Source: Hymenobacter sp. YIM 151858-1
GTDB lineage: Bacteria > Bacteroidota > Bacteroidia > Cytophagales > Hymenobacteraceae
Direction of reading: 5' to 3'
Assembly (NCBI RefSeq): GCF_025979705.1
Contig: NZ_CP110136.1
Coordinates: 496,001 to 560,000, forward strand
Length of the DNA stretch: 64,000 nt
Both the position numbers and the translations under genes were made by a program. Positions 27,301 through 33,494 of this stretch are shown one piece after another. Within the stretch, counting starts at the first letter, position 1; each line of letters opens with the position of its first letter. The notes under the pieces are model-generated. The model saw nothing but the letters and a program-made list of their open reading frames with translations. It searched no databases and was not told where the DNA came from.

Positions 27301-27503
27301 ACCCGACAAGTGACGTCTTGCGCATCGATGCACCCGCTACCCCTTGGCAGTGGGAAGTGCGCAACAACCTAGGGCAGGTGCAACTGCAGGGCAATGCTGC
27401 CGGGCCTGCAGAAATCAGAATTTATAACCTCGCCGCCGGAGCGTATTTCCTGCACATATTAAGCAACGGCCAACAGGTAAAACATCGGTTTGTAAAGCGG
27501 TAA
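24372..27503 (+). CDS. Second large T9SS-exported surface protein
   Basis: A 1043-residue protein with a signal peptide (hydrophobic VCWLLLLIGGSGRAFGQ). Residues ~35-185 resemble a choice-of-anchor beta-sandwich (FSDFGAWSYSG-like start, LRTFNGTDATKNTITVTVS, GVVGLGIDDIAITG). The middle includes a PKD/Ig-like part and a filamentous, beta-helix-like stretch (LTIRGNLEIDAGATLVVNLN, VTLRGNLINNGNF). Then LPVELTAFAATRQKHQVQLR and a type-A tail (IYPNPTSDVLRI, NNLGQVQLQG, GAYFLHIL, final HRFVKR). Same cargo class as its upstream neighbour but not a duplicate in sequence. The role is probably surface attachment or matrix, inferred. Confidence 0.87.
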   Translation: MISTSSTFRAFGFVLRVCWLLLLIGGSGRAFGQSAITPVHTGRLSDFGAWSYSGDVTTQTVSSNDYLRLQNSAATVITPTLNFANYTSKSLNFRLRTFNGTDATKNTITVTVSADNGATWTAGTYTRTPSSSTLTAVSTIDLSGISATQVKIRFQSLGSDGVVGLGIDDIAITGSINTANFSISAPTLSEATVCAGANLSVAFAASGNFGTGNVFTAQLSDASGNFANPTSIGSAGASPIAAVVPATVAAGSGYLVRVVASNPSISSASSAALQVAKPSVSISPVGAQSVALGSSGAPLTATEAAGVIRRQWAVGTSAAGPFTAIAGEVGPTYTPNISAAGSYFVVVQSEYGAPCNTTVRSNVVQVNVTLPKTLLRWDGGGDKISFADANNWSPDLQPADGYDLLLDHTFVTSAYQVVLPTGAPAPLSLSSMVVNPNGGAAITVTLPSGNTTDEYLRFTRSTDALVLHSGATFVNNSGSGTGTPVDVSTAGSNFVLYNGGAYVHRTNRSVSALLDNLSAIEGTENGLFAFETVGTSSSTLSLNGRTFGRLAFRAVAGNIIYSSSGTNALTIRGNLEIDAGATLVVNLNADVTLRGNLINNGNFRFSPSSATARPRLIFGGSAPQTISGTALGATTGASYLGTNVLLQLNNSHGLTLATPVTLNAGAATATNNGGLELLSGKLTTNAGAPLTLAPNAVVLSPASATSSYVSGPMIREVAMVASTGTEQPASSPTLDFPVGSADRLRTVSLTLSPASTGTATYLVEALEQGAPALGLPTTLERVSAVRHYRVQRLGGTAAIAQASIALPISNDDFVTNPAGLRVAAANKEQSTFSDLEGTVSNGAISAVAPAGLSAQPYVFALASAVGANNPLPVELTAFAATRQKHQVQLRWQTAQELNSSGFEVQRSTDGKRFELVGRVAAAGHSATLREYTWLDAYAPAGTLYYRMLQVDKDGSSKFSPVVTVAALLPGVVSIYPNPTSDVLRIDAPATPWQWEVRNNLGQVQLQGNAAGPAEIRIYNLAAGAYFLHILSNGQQVKHRFVKR

Positions 27504-27511
27504 CCTCGATA

Positions 27512-27561
27512 CTACTTAACACAAACGCCCCGGCCATGGCCGGGGCGTTTGTGTTAAGTAG
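27512..27561. terminator. 50-bp perfect palindrome terminator
   Basis: Both 25-base halves are exact complements with no spacer (centre GGCCATGGCC, ends CTACTTAA and TTAAGTAG). It starts 9 bp after the stop and could terminate both directions. Unusually long and perfect. Confidence 0.85.
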
Positions 27562-27690
27562 CAGAAGCAATAGGGGGGCGGTGTTATTGCGTTTAGCATG
27601 GGCGCAGGCCCAGCTCGTGCAGGGCTACAACCAAGCACTCAGCCTTTTTGTACTGTAGTCAGCCAGCCGAGAGGCCCTAGGTCATTAACC

Positions 27691-27725
27691 AAAAAAGGCC
27701 TCCCAAAAGTAGGAAGGCCTTTTTT
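27691..27725 (-). terminator. Terminator of the isc operon
   Basis: On the minus strand AGGCCTTCC-type arms end in six T. It lies 20 bp after the iscA stop. Confidence 0.85.
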
Positions 27726-27744
27726 GTTAGCGTCAGCTAGAGAA

Positions 27745-28071
27745 TTACACCGAGAAACTCTCGCCGCAACCGCAGGTGCGCGAAGCGTTGGGGTTGTTGA
27801 AGAAGAAGCCTTTGCCGTTGAGCCCGTCGGAAAAATCGAGCTCGGTGCCGGCCAGGTAGAGGAAGCTTTTCATATCGACCACCACGCGCACGCCTTTATC
27901 CTCAAACTCCTGGTCCATGGGCTTCACTTCGTCGTCGAAGTCGAGCTTGTACGAAAGGCCCGAGCAGCCTCCGCCCGAAACCGAAGCCCGCAGGCGGAAA
28001 GCATCGGTAAGGCCAGCATCGCTGCGCAGGCGCTCAACTTTCTCCTTGGCTTTATCTGATACGGTAATCAT
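27745..28071 (-). CDS. iscA: Iron-sulfur assembly A-type carrier (IscA/SufA)
   Basis: A 108-residue A-type Fe-S carrier passing clusters from the scaffold to client enzymes. The three cluster-binding cysteines are visible: C36 in GGGCSGLSY, and C100 and C102 in RTCGCGESFSV. Normal length. ATG 28071. Last gene of the minus-strand isc operon, followed by a terminator. IscA and SufA cannot be separated by sequence alone; the iscS-iscU context favours IscA. Confidence 0.93.
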   Translation of the reverse strand: MITVSDKAKEKVERLRSDAGLTDAFRLRASVSGGGCSGLSYKLDFDDEVKPMDQEFEDKGVRVVVDMKSFLYLAGTELDFSDGLNGKGFFFNNPNASRTCGCGESFSV

Positions 28072-28077
28072 GTTTGG

Positions 28078-28165
28078 CAGTACTTAGTATGGAGTACTCG
28101 GTAGTAAGACATAAAGCAGCGAGAGAAGGTGTCTCGATGCCCTATACTAATTACTCACTACGCTA
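28078..28165 (-). repeat. Two-armed heptad repeat between isc genes
   Basis: Left arm in 7-bp steps (AGTACTT, AGTATGG, AGTACTC, GGTAGTA). Right arm 28139-28165 (CTATACT, AATTACT, CACTACG) is roughly complementary and ends in the stop codon of the upstream gene. Confidence 0.55.
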
Positions 28166-28570
28166 GGAAGAAGGATTCAGGACAACGCTAAAGACCGTGA
28201 TGGTGTTTAAATCGCGGCCGTAGTAAAGCTTGTCCAGCGCTTCGTACACGTTGTGGGCGCGGAAATAGGAGGTTTGCAATTCCTTTTCGCCGCGGGCCCG
28301 CCACTGCAGGGTGTAGGAGCTTTCGTTGTCGCGGAAGTTCTGGACGTAGGCCAGCATCTTGCGCAGCGCATCGAGCTTGTCGTAGCCAACCTCGTAGCGA
28401 AACAGAAAGCTTTGGTGGTGGCGCGGATTAACGGTAATCAGGTCGAGGCGCACCTGCCCGTCGAGCTGGCGGTAGTCGAACAGCAGATTACCGGGCTGCA
28501 TACCCAGCGTGTCCTCAATCAGCCGCTGAATGCGGGCGCTTTCAACGTGAACGTCGTGCGAAACCTCCAT
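28163..28570 (-). CDS. Hypothetical protein encoded inside the isc operon
   Basis: A 135-residue protein between iscU and iscA. There is no signal peptide or membrane span, and no cysteines are evident. The pattern is an N-terminal helix (SHDVHVESARIQRLIEDTLG), a beta-rich core (NLLFDYRQLDGQVRLDLITV, HHQSFLFRYEVGYD), a helix (KLDALRKMLAYVQNFRDN), and final strands (YTLQWRARGEKELQTSYFRA, ITVFSVVLNP). I do not recognise the family. Operon position suggests a link to Fe-S assembly, but nothing in the sequence proves it. ATG 28570 chosen; the open frame beyond it lies in a repeat. Confidence 0.7.
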   Translation of the reverse strand: MEVSHDVHVESARIQRLIEDTLGMQPGNLLFDYRQLDGQVRLDLITVNPRHHQSFLFRYEVGYDKLDALRKMLAYVQNFRDNESSYTLQWRARGEKELQTSYFRAHNVYEALDKLYYGRDLNTITVFSVVLNPSS

Positions 28571-28571
28571 G

Positions 28572-28660
28572 TGGTCAGTTGTCAGATAACAGTTGCGAGC
28601 TGCCAGTGCATCAGTTCGGTCTTGCCGCCCTGACAACTAACAACTCGCAACTGACAACCC
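28572..28660 (-). repeat. Two-armed heptad repeat, GTCAGTT type
   Basis: Left arm steps GTCAGTT, GTCAGAT, AACAGTT, GCGAGCT, GCCAGTG. Right arm steps CTGACAA, CTAACAA, CTCGCAA, CTGACAA. The arms are near-complements and could fold into an intercistronic hairpin between iscU and the hypothetical gene. Confidence 0.7.
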
Positions 28661-28662
28661 TA

Positions 28663-29079
28663 TTAATGGTGCGACTTGGCGGCTTCCAGTTCAGGCAGGC
28701 CGTTCTTCACGCGGAAGTCGTTGATGGCTGCCTTGATGGCGTCTTCGGCCAGCACCGAGCAGTGGATTTTAACCGGCGGCAGGGCCAGTTCTTCCACAAT
28801 CTCCATGTTGTCGATGGCCAGGGCCTCATCCACCGATTTGCCCTTCAGCCACTCGGTAGCGAGCGACGACGAGGCAATGGCCGAGCCGCAACCAAAGGTC
28901 TTGAACTTGGCATCGGTGATGATGTTGGTGGTTTCGTCAACCTCGATCTGCAGGCGCATTACGTCGCCGCACTCGGGAGCACCCACAAGGCCGGTGCCTA
29001 CGTTTTTCTTGCTTTTATCCAGCGTACCCACGTTGCGCGGGTTGCTGTAGTGGTCGATTACTTTATCGGAGTAAGCCAT
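28663..29079 (-). CDS. iscU: Fe-S cluster scaffold IscU
   Basis: A 138-residue scaffold on which IscS-derived sulfur and iron build [2Fe-2S] clusters. Conserved ligands are C37 with D39 (PECGDVM), C64 (FGCGSAIASSS) and C107 (KIHCSVLAEDA). The LPPVK chaperone-binding motif is intact at 100-104, implying an HscA-type partner elsewhere. ATG 29079. Downstream of iscS by 113 bp filled with a repeat element. Confidence 0.96.
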   Translation of the reverse strand: MAYSDKVIDHYSNPRNVGTLDKSKKNVGTGLVGAPECGDVMRLQIEVDETTNIITDAKFKTFGCGSAIASSSLATEWLKGKSVDEALAIDNMEIVEELALPPVKIHCSVLAEDAIKAAINDFRVKNGLPELEAAKSHH

Positions 29080-29087
29080 GACGGACT

Positions 29088-29190
29088 TAAAGTTTGAGAG
29101 TTATGGAGTTTAGGAGTTTAAGAGTTTGAGAGCGGAGCAGGTGAGTTGAGGACAACTCATTAACTCTCAAACTCAAAACTCGCCAACTGA
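29088..29190 (-). repeat. Two-armed period-8 repeat between iscS and iscU
   Basis: Left arm AGAGTTAT, GGAGTTTA, GGAGTTTA, AGAGTTTG. Right arm ACAACTCA, TTAACTCT, CAAACTCA, AAACTCGC. The arms are complementary around a GAGTTGAGGACAACTC core and fill the whole gap. Confidence 0.7.
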
Positions 29191-29192
29191 TC

Positions 29193-30407
29193 TTAGTGTT
29201 CTGCCCACTCGATCGAGTTCAGGTCGATGCCTTCCTTGAACATCTCCCACAGCGGCGACATTTCGCGGAGCTTGGTTACGGCTTCTTTTACGTGGCCGAT
29301 GGCGTAGTCGATCTGCTCGTCGGTGGTGAAGCGCGACAGGCCGAAGCGCAGCGAGGAGTGCGCCAGGTCGTCGCTCAGGCCCAGGGCCTTGAGCACGTAC
29401 GAAGGCTCCAGCGAAGCCGAAGTACAAGCCGAGCCCGACGAAACGGCGAGGTCTTTCACGCCCATCATCAAGCCTTCGCCTTCCACGTACTTAAACGAGA
29501 TGTTGGCCGTGTGCGGGAGGCGGTGTTCGCGCGAACCGTTCACGTAGCTTTCTTCCAGCGTCAGCAGCTCGCGCTCCAAACGGTCGCGCATGGCCGAAAT
29601 GCGCTGGGTGTCGGCGTCCATTTCCAGGCGAGCTACCTCGCAGGCCTTGCCCAGGCCCACAATGCCGGGCACGTTGAGCGTGCCCGAACGCATGCCGCGC
29701 TCGTGGCCACCGCCGTCCATCTGGGCGGTTACTTTCACGCGCGGGTTCTTACGACGCACGTACAGCGCACCGATGCCCTTGGGGCCGTACATCTTGTGGC
29801 CCGAGAACGACATCAGGTCGATGCCGTCGGCAATTACGTCGACCGGGATTTTGCCCACCGCCTGGGTGCCGTCGGTGAAGAACAGCGCGCCGTACTTTTT
29901 GGCAATGGCCGAGATTTCGCGGATGGGCTGAATTACCCCGATTTCGTTGTTGGCGTACATGATGCTCACCAGAATGGTCTGGGGCGTCATGGCGGCTTCC
30001 AGCTCGCCTAGGTCGATGAGGCCTTCGGCGTTTACGGGCAGGTAGGTAACGCGGGCACCTAGCTTTTCGAGGTGCTTGCAGGTATCGAGCACGGCTTTGT
30101 GCTCGGTGGTGGCGGTGATGATGTGGTTGCCCTTCTGAGCATACATCTCGTACACGCCTTTGATGGCAAGGTTATCCGACTCGGTTGCGCCCGAGGTGAA
30201 GATGATTTCCTTGGGGTCGCAGTTGATCAGCTGCGCAATTTGCTCGCGGGCATAATCCACGGCTTCTTCGGCTTGCCAGCCAAAGGCGTGGTTGCGCGAG
30301 GCGGCGTTGCCGAAATGCTCGGTGAAATAAGGCAACATGGCCTCCAGCACGCGCGGATCGAGCGGGGTGGTGGCGTTGTTGTCGAGGTAAATGGGCAGCT
30401 TAAGCAT
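29193..30407 (-). CDS. iscS: Cysteine desulfurase IscS
   Basis: A 404-residue PLP enzyme releasing sulfur from cysteine for Fe-S clusters and tRNA thiolation. It shows [12 protein letters not shown] at the N-terminus, TSGATESDN (71-79), the PLP-lysine K205 in [12 protein letters not shown], and the flexible-loop catalytic C328 in [14 protein letters not shown], typical of group I NifS/IscS. ATG 30407 ([11 protein letters not shown]) chosen over a 37-codon upstream extension that runs through the promoter. First gene of iscS-iscU-unknown-iscA; no IscR regulator is adjacent. Confidence 0.96.
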   Translation of the reverse strand: MLKLPIYLDNNATTPLDPRVLEAMLPYFTEHFGNAASRNHAFGWQAEEAVDYAREQIAQLINCDPKEIIFTSGATESDNLAIKGVYEMYAQKGNHIITATTEHKAVLDTCKHLEKLGARVTYLPVNAEGLIDLGELEAAMTPQTILVSIMYANNEIGVIQPIREISAIAKKYGALFFTDGTQAVGKIPVDVIADGIDLMSFSGHKMYGPKGIGALYVRRKNPRVKVTAQMDGGGHERGMRSGTLNVPGIVGLGKACEVARLEMDADTQRISAMRDRLERELLTLEESYVNGSREHRLPHTANISFKYVEGEGLMMGVKDLAVSSGSACTSASLEPSYVLKALGLSDDLAHSSLRFGLSRFTTDEQIDYAIGHVKEAVTKLREMSPLWEMFKEGIDLNSIEWAEH

Positions 30408-30427
30408 GGTGCTTACTATTGTCGGCG

Positions 30428-30435
30428 TAAAGGTA
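30428..30435 (-). promoter_or_regulatory. Candidate -7 box TACCTTTA for the isc operon
   Basis: A close match to TAnnTTTG, 20 nt upstream of the iscS ATG on the minus strand. Confidence 0.4.
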
Positions 30436-30559
30436 GCTAGCGGAGAATGATTCGCCACTAGAACAGCAAAGTTGACGCGTAGGTTTACTTTTACGCCACA
30501 AAAGTAGACACAATCCAAATAAGCTCGGCATACCGGCCGTAGCCTTTATCTGAACCCCC

Positions 30560-30985
30560 ATGTTTACCAATCTGGAACACCTAGGCCTGGCCGTTAACGA
30601 CCTGGAAGCGGCCACCGCGCTCTACACCACTTTGCTCGGAATGGAGCCTTACAAGCGCGAAACCGTGGCGAGCGAGGGCGTGGATACGGTGTTCTTTCGG
30701 GTGGGTGGCTCCAAAATTGAGCTGCTGGGCGGTACCACGCCCGAAAGCGCCATCAGCAAGTTTGTGGCGAAGAAAGGGGAGGGGATTCATCACGTGGCGT
30801 TTGAGGTGAGCGACATCCGGGCCGAGATGCAGCGCCTGCGCGAAGCGGGCTTCCAACTGCTCAACGAGCAACCCAAGCGCGGGGCCGACAACAAGCTTGT
30901 GTGCTTTGTGCACCCCAAAAGCGCGCACGGCGTATTGGTAGAGCTGTGCCAAGAAATCACCTCGGCCGACATCGAAGTCGACTAG
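30560..30985 (+). CDS. mce: Methylmalonyl-CoA epimerase
   Basis: A 141-residue vicinal-oxygen-chelate enzyme interconverting (R)- and (S)-methylmalonyl-CoA in the propionate/succinate pathway. Signature parts: LEHLGLAVNDLEAATALY (metal His8), YKRETVASEGVDTVFFRVG, KIELLGGTTPESAISKF, GIHHVAFEVSDI (second metal His), FVHPKSAHGVLVELCQ (metal Glu). Length is typical. The CCTAGG motif falls in codons 7-9. Followed 4 bp later by the Sua5/YrdC gene, so they are probably co-transcribed. Confidence 0.93.
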   Translation: MFTNLEHLGLAVNDLEAATALYTTLLGMEPYKRETVASEGVDTVFFRVGGSKIELLGGTTPESAISKFVAKKGEGIHHVAFEVSDIRAEMQRLREAGFQLLNEQPKRGADNKLVCFVHPKSAHGVLVELCQEITSADIEVD

Positions 30986-30989
30986 TGCC

Positions 30990-31568
30990 ATGAGTACAAA
31001 ACAGATGCTGAACGAGGTCGACGCCGCCGTGGATGCGCTGATCATGCAGCTCGTTATTTTGCACCCCACCGATACGGTGTGGGGCCTGGGCTGCGACGCC
31101 GAGGTGCCGCGGGCCGTCGAGAAGCTTTACAAGCTGAAGCAGCGGCCCGAAGGCAAGGGCTGCATTGTGCTGGTAGCCGACGAAACCATGTTTGGCCGCT
31201 ACGCCGAGCAGGTGCCCGCCAACCTAGGCGAGCTGCTGGCCCGGCAGGAGCGCCCCACCACCTACGTAGTAAAGGGCAGCCGCCACCTGGCACCCAACCT
31301 GCTGGCCCCCGATGGCACCGTGGGCCTGCGCGTGGTGCGCCACGACGAGTTTACCCACAAGCTGGTGCGCCGCCTGGGTCACGGGGTGGTATCTACCTCG
31401 GCCAACCGCAGCGGAGAGCCGGCGCCGGCTTCCTATAAGGACATCGACCCGGCCATTGTACGCGCCGCCGACCACGTGGTAAGCTGGCGCCAGGACGAAA
31501 CCTGCACCGTGCCCTCGCGGGTGGTGCGCGTGCTGCCCGACGGCTCGCTGGAGGTTTTGCGCGACTAA
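30990..31568 (+). CDS. Sua5/YciO/YrdC family protein (threonylcarbamoyl-AMP synthase)
   Basis: A 192-residue YrdC-fold enzyme expected to make threonylcarbamoyl-AMP for the tRNA t6A37 modification. Seen: ILHPTDTVWGLGCDA (nucleotide-binding start), KLKQRPEGKGCIVLV, RQERPTTYVVKG, TVGLRVVRHDEF, VVSTSANRSGEPAP and VPSRVVRV near the end. Single-domain TsaC/YrdC type, lacking the C-terminal Sua5 domain. A YciO-like paralogue is possible. ATG 30990, 4 bp after the epimerase stop. Confidence 0.88.
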   Translation: MSTKQMLNEVDAAVDALIMQLVILHPTDTVWGLGCDAEVPRAVEKLYKLKQRPEGKGCIVLVADETMFGRYAEQVPANLGELLARQERPTTYVVKGSRHLAPNLLAPDGTVGLRVVRHDEFTHKLVRRLGHGVVSTSANRSGEPAPASYKDIDPAIVRAADHVVSWRQDETCTVPSRVVRVLPDGSLEVLRD

Positions 31569-31698
31569 CCTGCCGTTGTCGGGGTGTGGTACGAAGCAGC
31601 AACTGGCATTGGTGGCGCTGGCTGTGCTCGGACTGCGCTACACCCGCATTTGGCCCTAGGTAGCCGACGTCAAAACCGAAGGCCTGGGCTATCTGCCG

Positions 31699-31706
31699 TA
31701 CCTTTG
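31699..31706 (+). promoter_or_regulatory. Candidate -7 box TACCTTTG for the tRNA nucleotidyltransferase gene
   Basis: An exact TAnnTTTG match located 23 nt before ATG 31730. A clear -33 element is not visible. Confidence 0.45.
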
Positions 31707-31729
31707 TGGCTTCACCTACTTACCCGCGC

Positions 31730-33184
31730 ATGAATCTGCCGCCCCAGCTGCCCGACCTGCCCTTGTTCCGAACCATTGCCGATGCGGCCCAGGAGCTGGG
31801 CTACCCGGCGTATGTAATTGGCGGGTACGTGCGCGACTTGGCCCTGCAGCGCCCCAGCAAGGACGTGGACGTGGTGTGCGTGGGCGACGGCATCGGGCTG
31901 GCGCAGGCCGTAGGCAAAAAGCTGCCCAACCGGCCCCGCGTAACCGTGTTCAAGAACTTTGGTACGGCCATGCTGCCTACGCCCGAGATTGAGCTGGAGT
32001 TTGTGGGCGCCCGCAAGGAGAGCTACCGCGCCGAGAGCCGCAAGCCGGAGGTAGAGGCTGGAACGCTTGAGGAAGACCTAGCCCGCCGCGACTTCACCAT
32101 CAACGCCCTAGGTCTGAGCCTGAACGCTGAGGACTTCGGAACCCTGATCGACCGGTACAACGGCGTGCAGGACCTGAAGGACAAGATCATCCGCACGCCG
32201 CTCGACCCCGACATTACGTTTTCCGACGACCCGCTGCGCATGATGCGCGCCATCCGGTTTGCCACGCAGCTGAATTTCGACATCGACCCCGACACCTTCG
32301 ACGCCATCGTCCGCAACAAGGAGCGTATCAAGATTGTGTCGCAGGAGCGCATTACCGTCGAGCTGAACAAGATTATCATGGCGCCCACGCCCAGCTACGG
32401 CTTTAAGCTGCTGTTTGCCAGCGGGCTGCTGCAGCTCATTTTCCCGAAGATGGCTGCCTTGCAAGGGGTGGAGCGCCGCGGACAGCACGCCCACAAAGAC
32501 AACTTTTACCACACCCTGCAGGTGCTCGACAACGTGGTGCAGGCCGGAGCCGACTTGTGGCTGCGCTGGGCCGCCATTCTGCACGACATTGCCAAGCCGC
32601 CCACCAAGCGTTTCGACCCGAAAGTAGGCTGGACGTTTCATGGCCACGAAGACAAAGGGGCCCGCTGGGTGCCCGGCATCTTCGCCGATCTGAAGCTGCC
32701 CCTAGGTGAGGAAATGCGCATGGTGCAAAAGCTCGTGAAGCTGCACCTGCGGCCCATTGCGCTGGTAAAAGAAACCGTTACCGACTCGGCCGTGCGCCGC
32801 CTGCTCTTCGAGGCCGGCGACGACATCGACCGCCTGATGACCCTCTGCCGCGCCGACATTACCAGCAAGGACCACCAGCGCGTGGCGCGCTACCTGCGCA
32901 ACTTCGAGCGGGTAGAGGAGAAGCTGAAAGAAGTAGAGGAGAAAGACCACCTGCGCAACTTTAAGCCGGTGATTACCGGCGAGGTAATTATGCAAACCTT
33001 CGGCTTGTCGCCCTCCAAAACCGTGGGCGAGCTGAAGGACGCTTTGCTGGAGGCCATTCTGGAAGGGCAGGTGCGCAACGAGTTCGACGAAGCCTACGCC
33101 TTTTTGCTGGCGCTGGGCCGCCGCAAAGGGCTCGAGCCCAAGCCCGCCGGTGCGGCGGGCGCTGCCGCGCAGCCCCAACCCTAA
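31730..33184 (+). CDS. CCA-adding tRNA nucleotidyltransferase / poly(A) polymerase family with HD domain
   Basis: A 484-residue class II nucleotidyltransferase. Residues 1-150: GYPAYVIGGYVRDLALQRPS with the catalytic metal Asp pair in KDVDVVCVGDG, then EEDLARRDFTINALGLSL (motif for base recognition). Residues ~165-230: DPLRMMRAIRFATQLNFDID head/neck. An HD phosphohydrolase domain follows (HTLQVLDNV, ILHDIAKPPTKRF). The role is probably tRNA 3'-CCA repair; poly(A) polymerase members share this layout. ATG 31730 preferred to GTG 31706, which lies inside the promoter box. C-terminal Ala/Pro tail variable. Confidence 0.92.
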   Translation: MNLPPQLPDLPLFRTIADAAQELGYPAYVIGGYVRDLALQRPSKDVDVVCVGDGIGLAQAVGKKLPNRPRVTVFKNFGTAMLPTPEIELEFVGARKESYRAESRKPEVEAGTLEEDLARRDFTINALGLSLNAEDFGTLIDRYNGVQDLKDKIIRTPLDPDITFSDDPLRMMRAIRFATQLNFDIDPDTFDAIVRNKERIKIVSQERITVELNKIIMAPTPSYGFKLLFASGLLQLIFPKMAALQGVERRGQHAHKDNFYHTLQVLDNVVQAGADLWLRWAAILHDIAKPPTKRFDPKVGWTFHGHEDKGARWVPGIFADLKLPLGEEMRMVQKLVKLHLRPIALVKETVTDSAVRRLLFEAGDDIDRLMTLCRADITSKDHQRVARYLRNFERVEEKLKEVEEKDHLRNFKPVITGEVIMQTFGLSPSKTVGELKDALLEAILEGQVRNEFDEAYAFLLALGRRKGLEPKPAGAAGAAAQPQP

Positions 33185-33205
33185 AGCCGCGCCTAACTAC
33201 CTAGG

Positions 33206-33249
33206 AAAAACAAAACGACGTGCCAGCACTGGCACGTCGTTTTGTTTTT
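33206..33249. terminator. 21-bp perfect terminator stem
   Basis: AAAAACAAAACGACGTGCCAG, 2-nt loop, exact complement ending in TTTTGTTTTT. It ends the nucleotidyltransferase transcript and may act in both directions. Confidence 0.9.
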
Positions 33250-33494
33250 CTGTCAGACAGAGCACCCGCTGCGAGTTCGAGGAAACCGTCACCTTCCAGT
33301 TGCAGCGCGAAAGGTTAAAGGTCTCCTCGGGGGCAACCATTCACTCACCAAGGAGCCCCTAAACTCGTCGAGTTGTAGCGGTAGGTGTTCAGTCTCATGC
33401 CCCTGCTTACGCAGTTGGCCGACGAAGGATACACCTGTAAGTTAAGGAGTAGCGTAGTAATTGAATACCTGGCGCGGGGCTTTGTTTTTGGAGG
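33250..33494. other. Gene-free stretch with a questionable 47-codon minus frame
   Basis: Mixed-composition DNA between convergent genes. A minus-strand frame at 33197-33340 (starting MVAPEETFNLSRCNWKVT) reads through the terminator hairpin and may be a degenerate gene fragment. I see no other coding signal. Confidence 0.25.

Noticed and set aside
33197-33340. 47-codon minus ORF across the 33206-33249 hairpin
   Set aside because: Reads like a protein in places but runs through a strong terminator palindrome; not enough support to call a gene.
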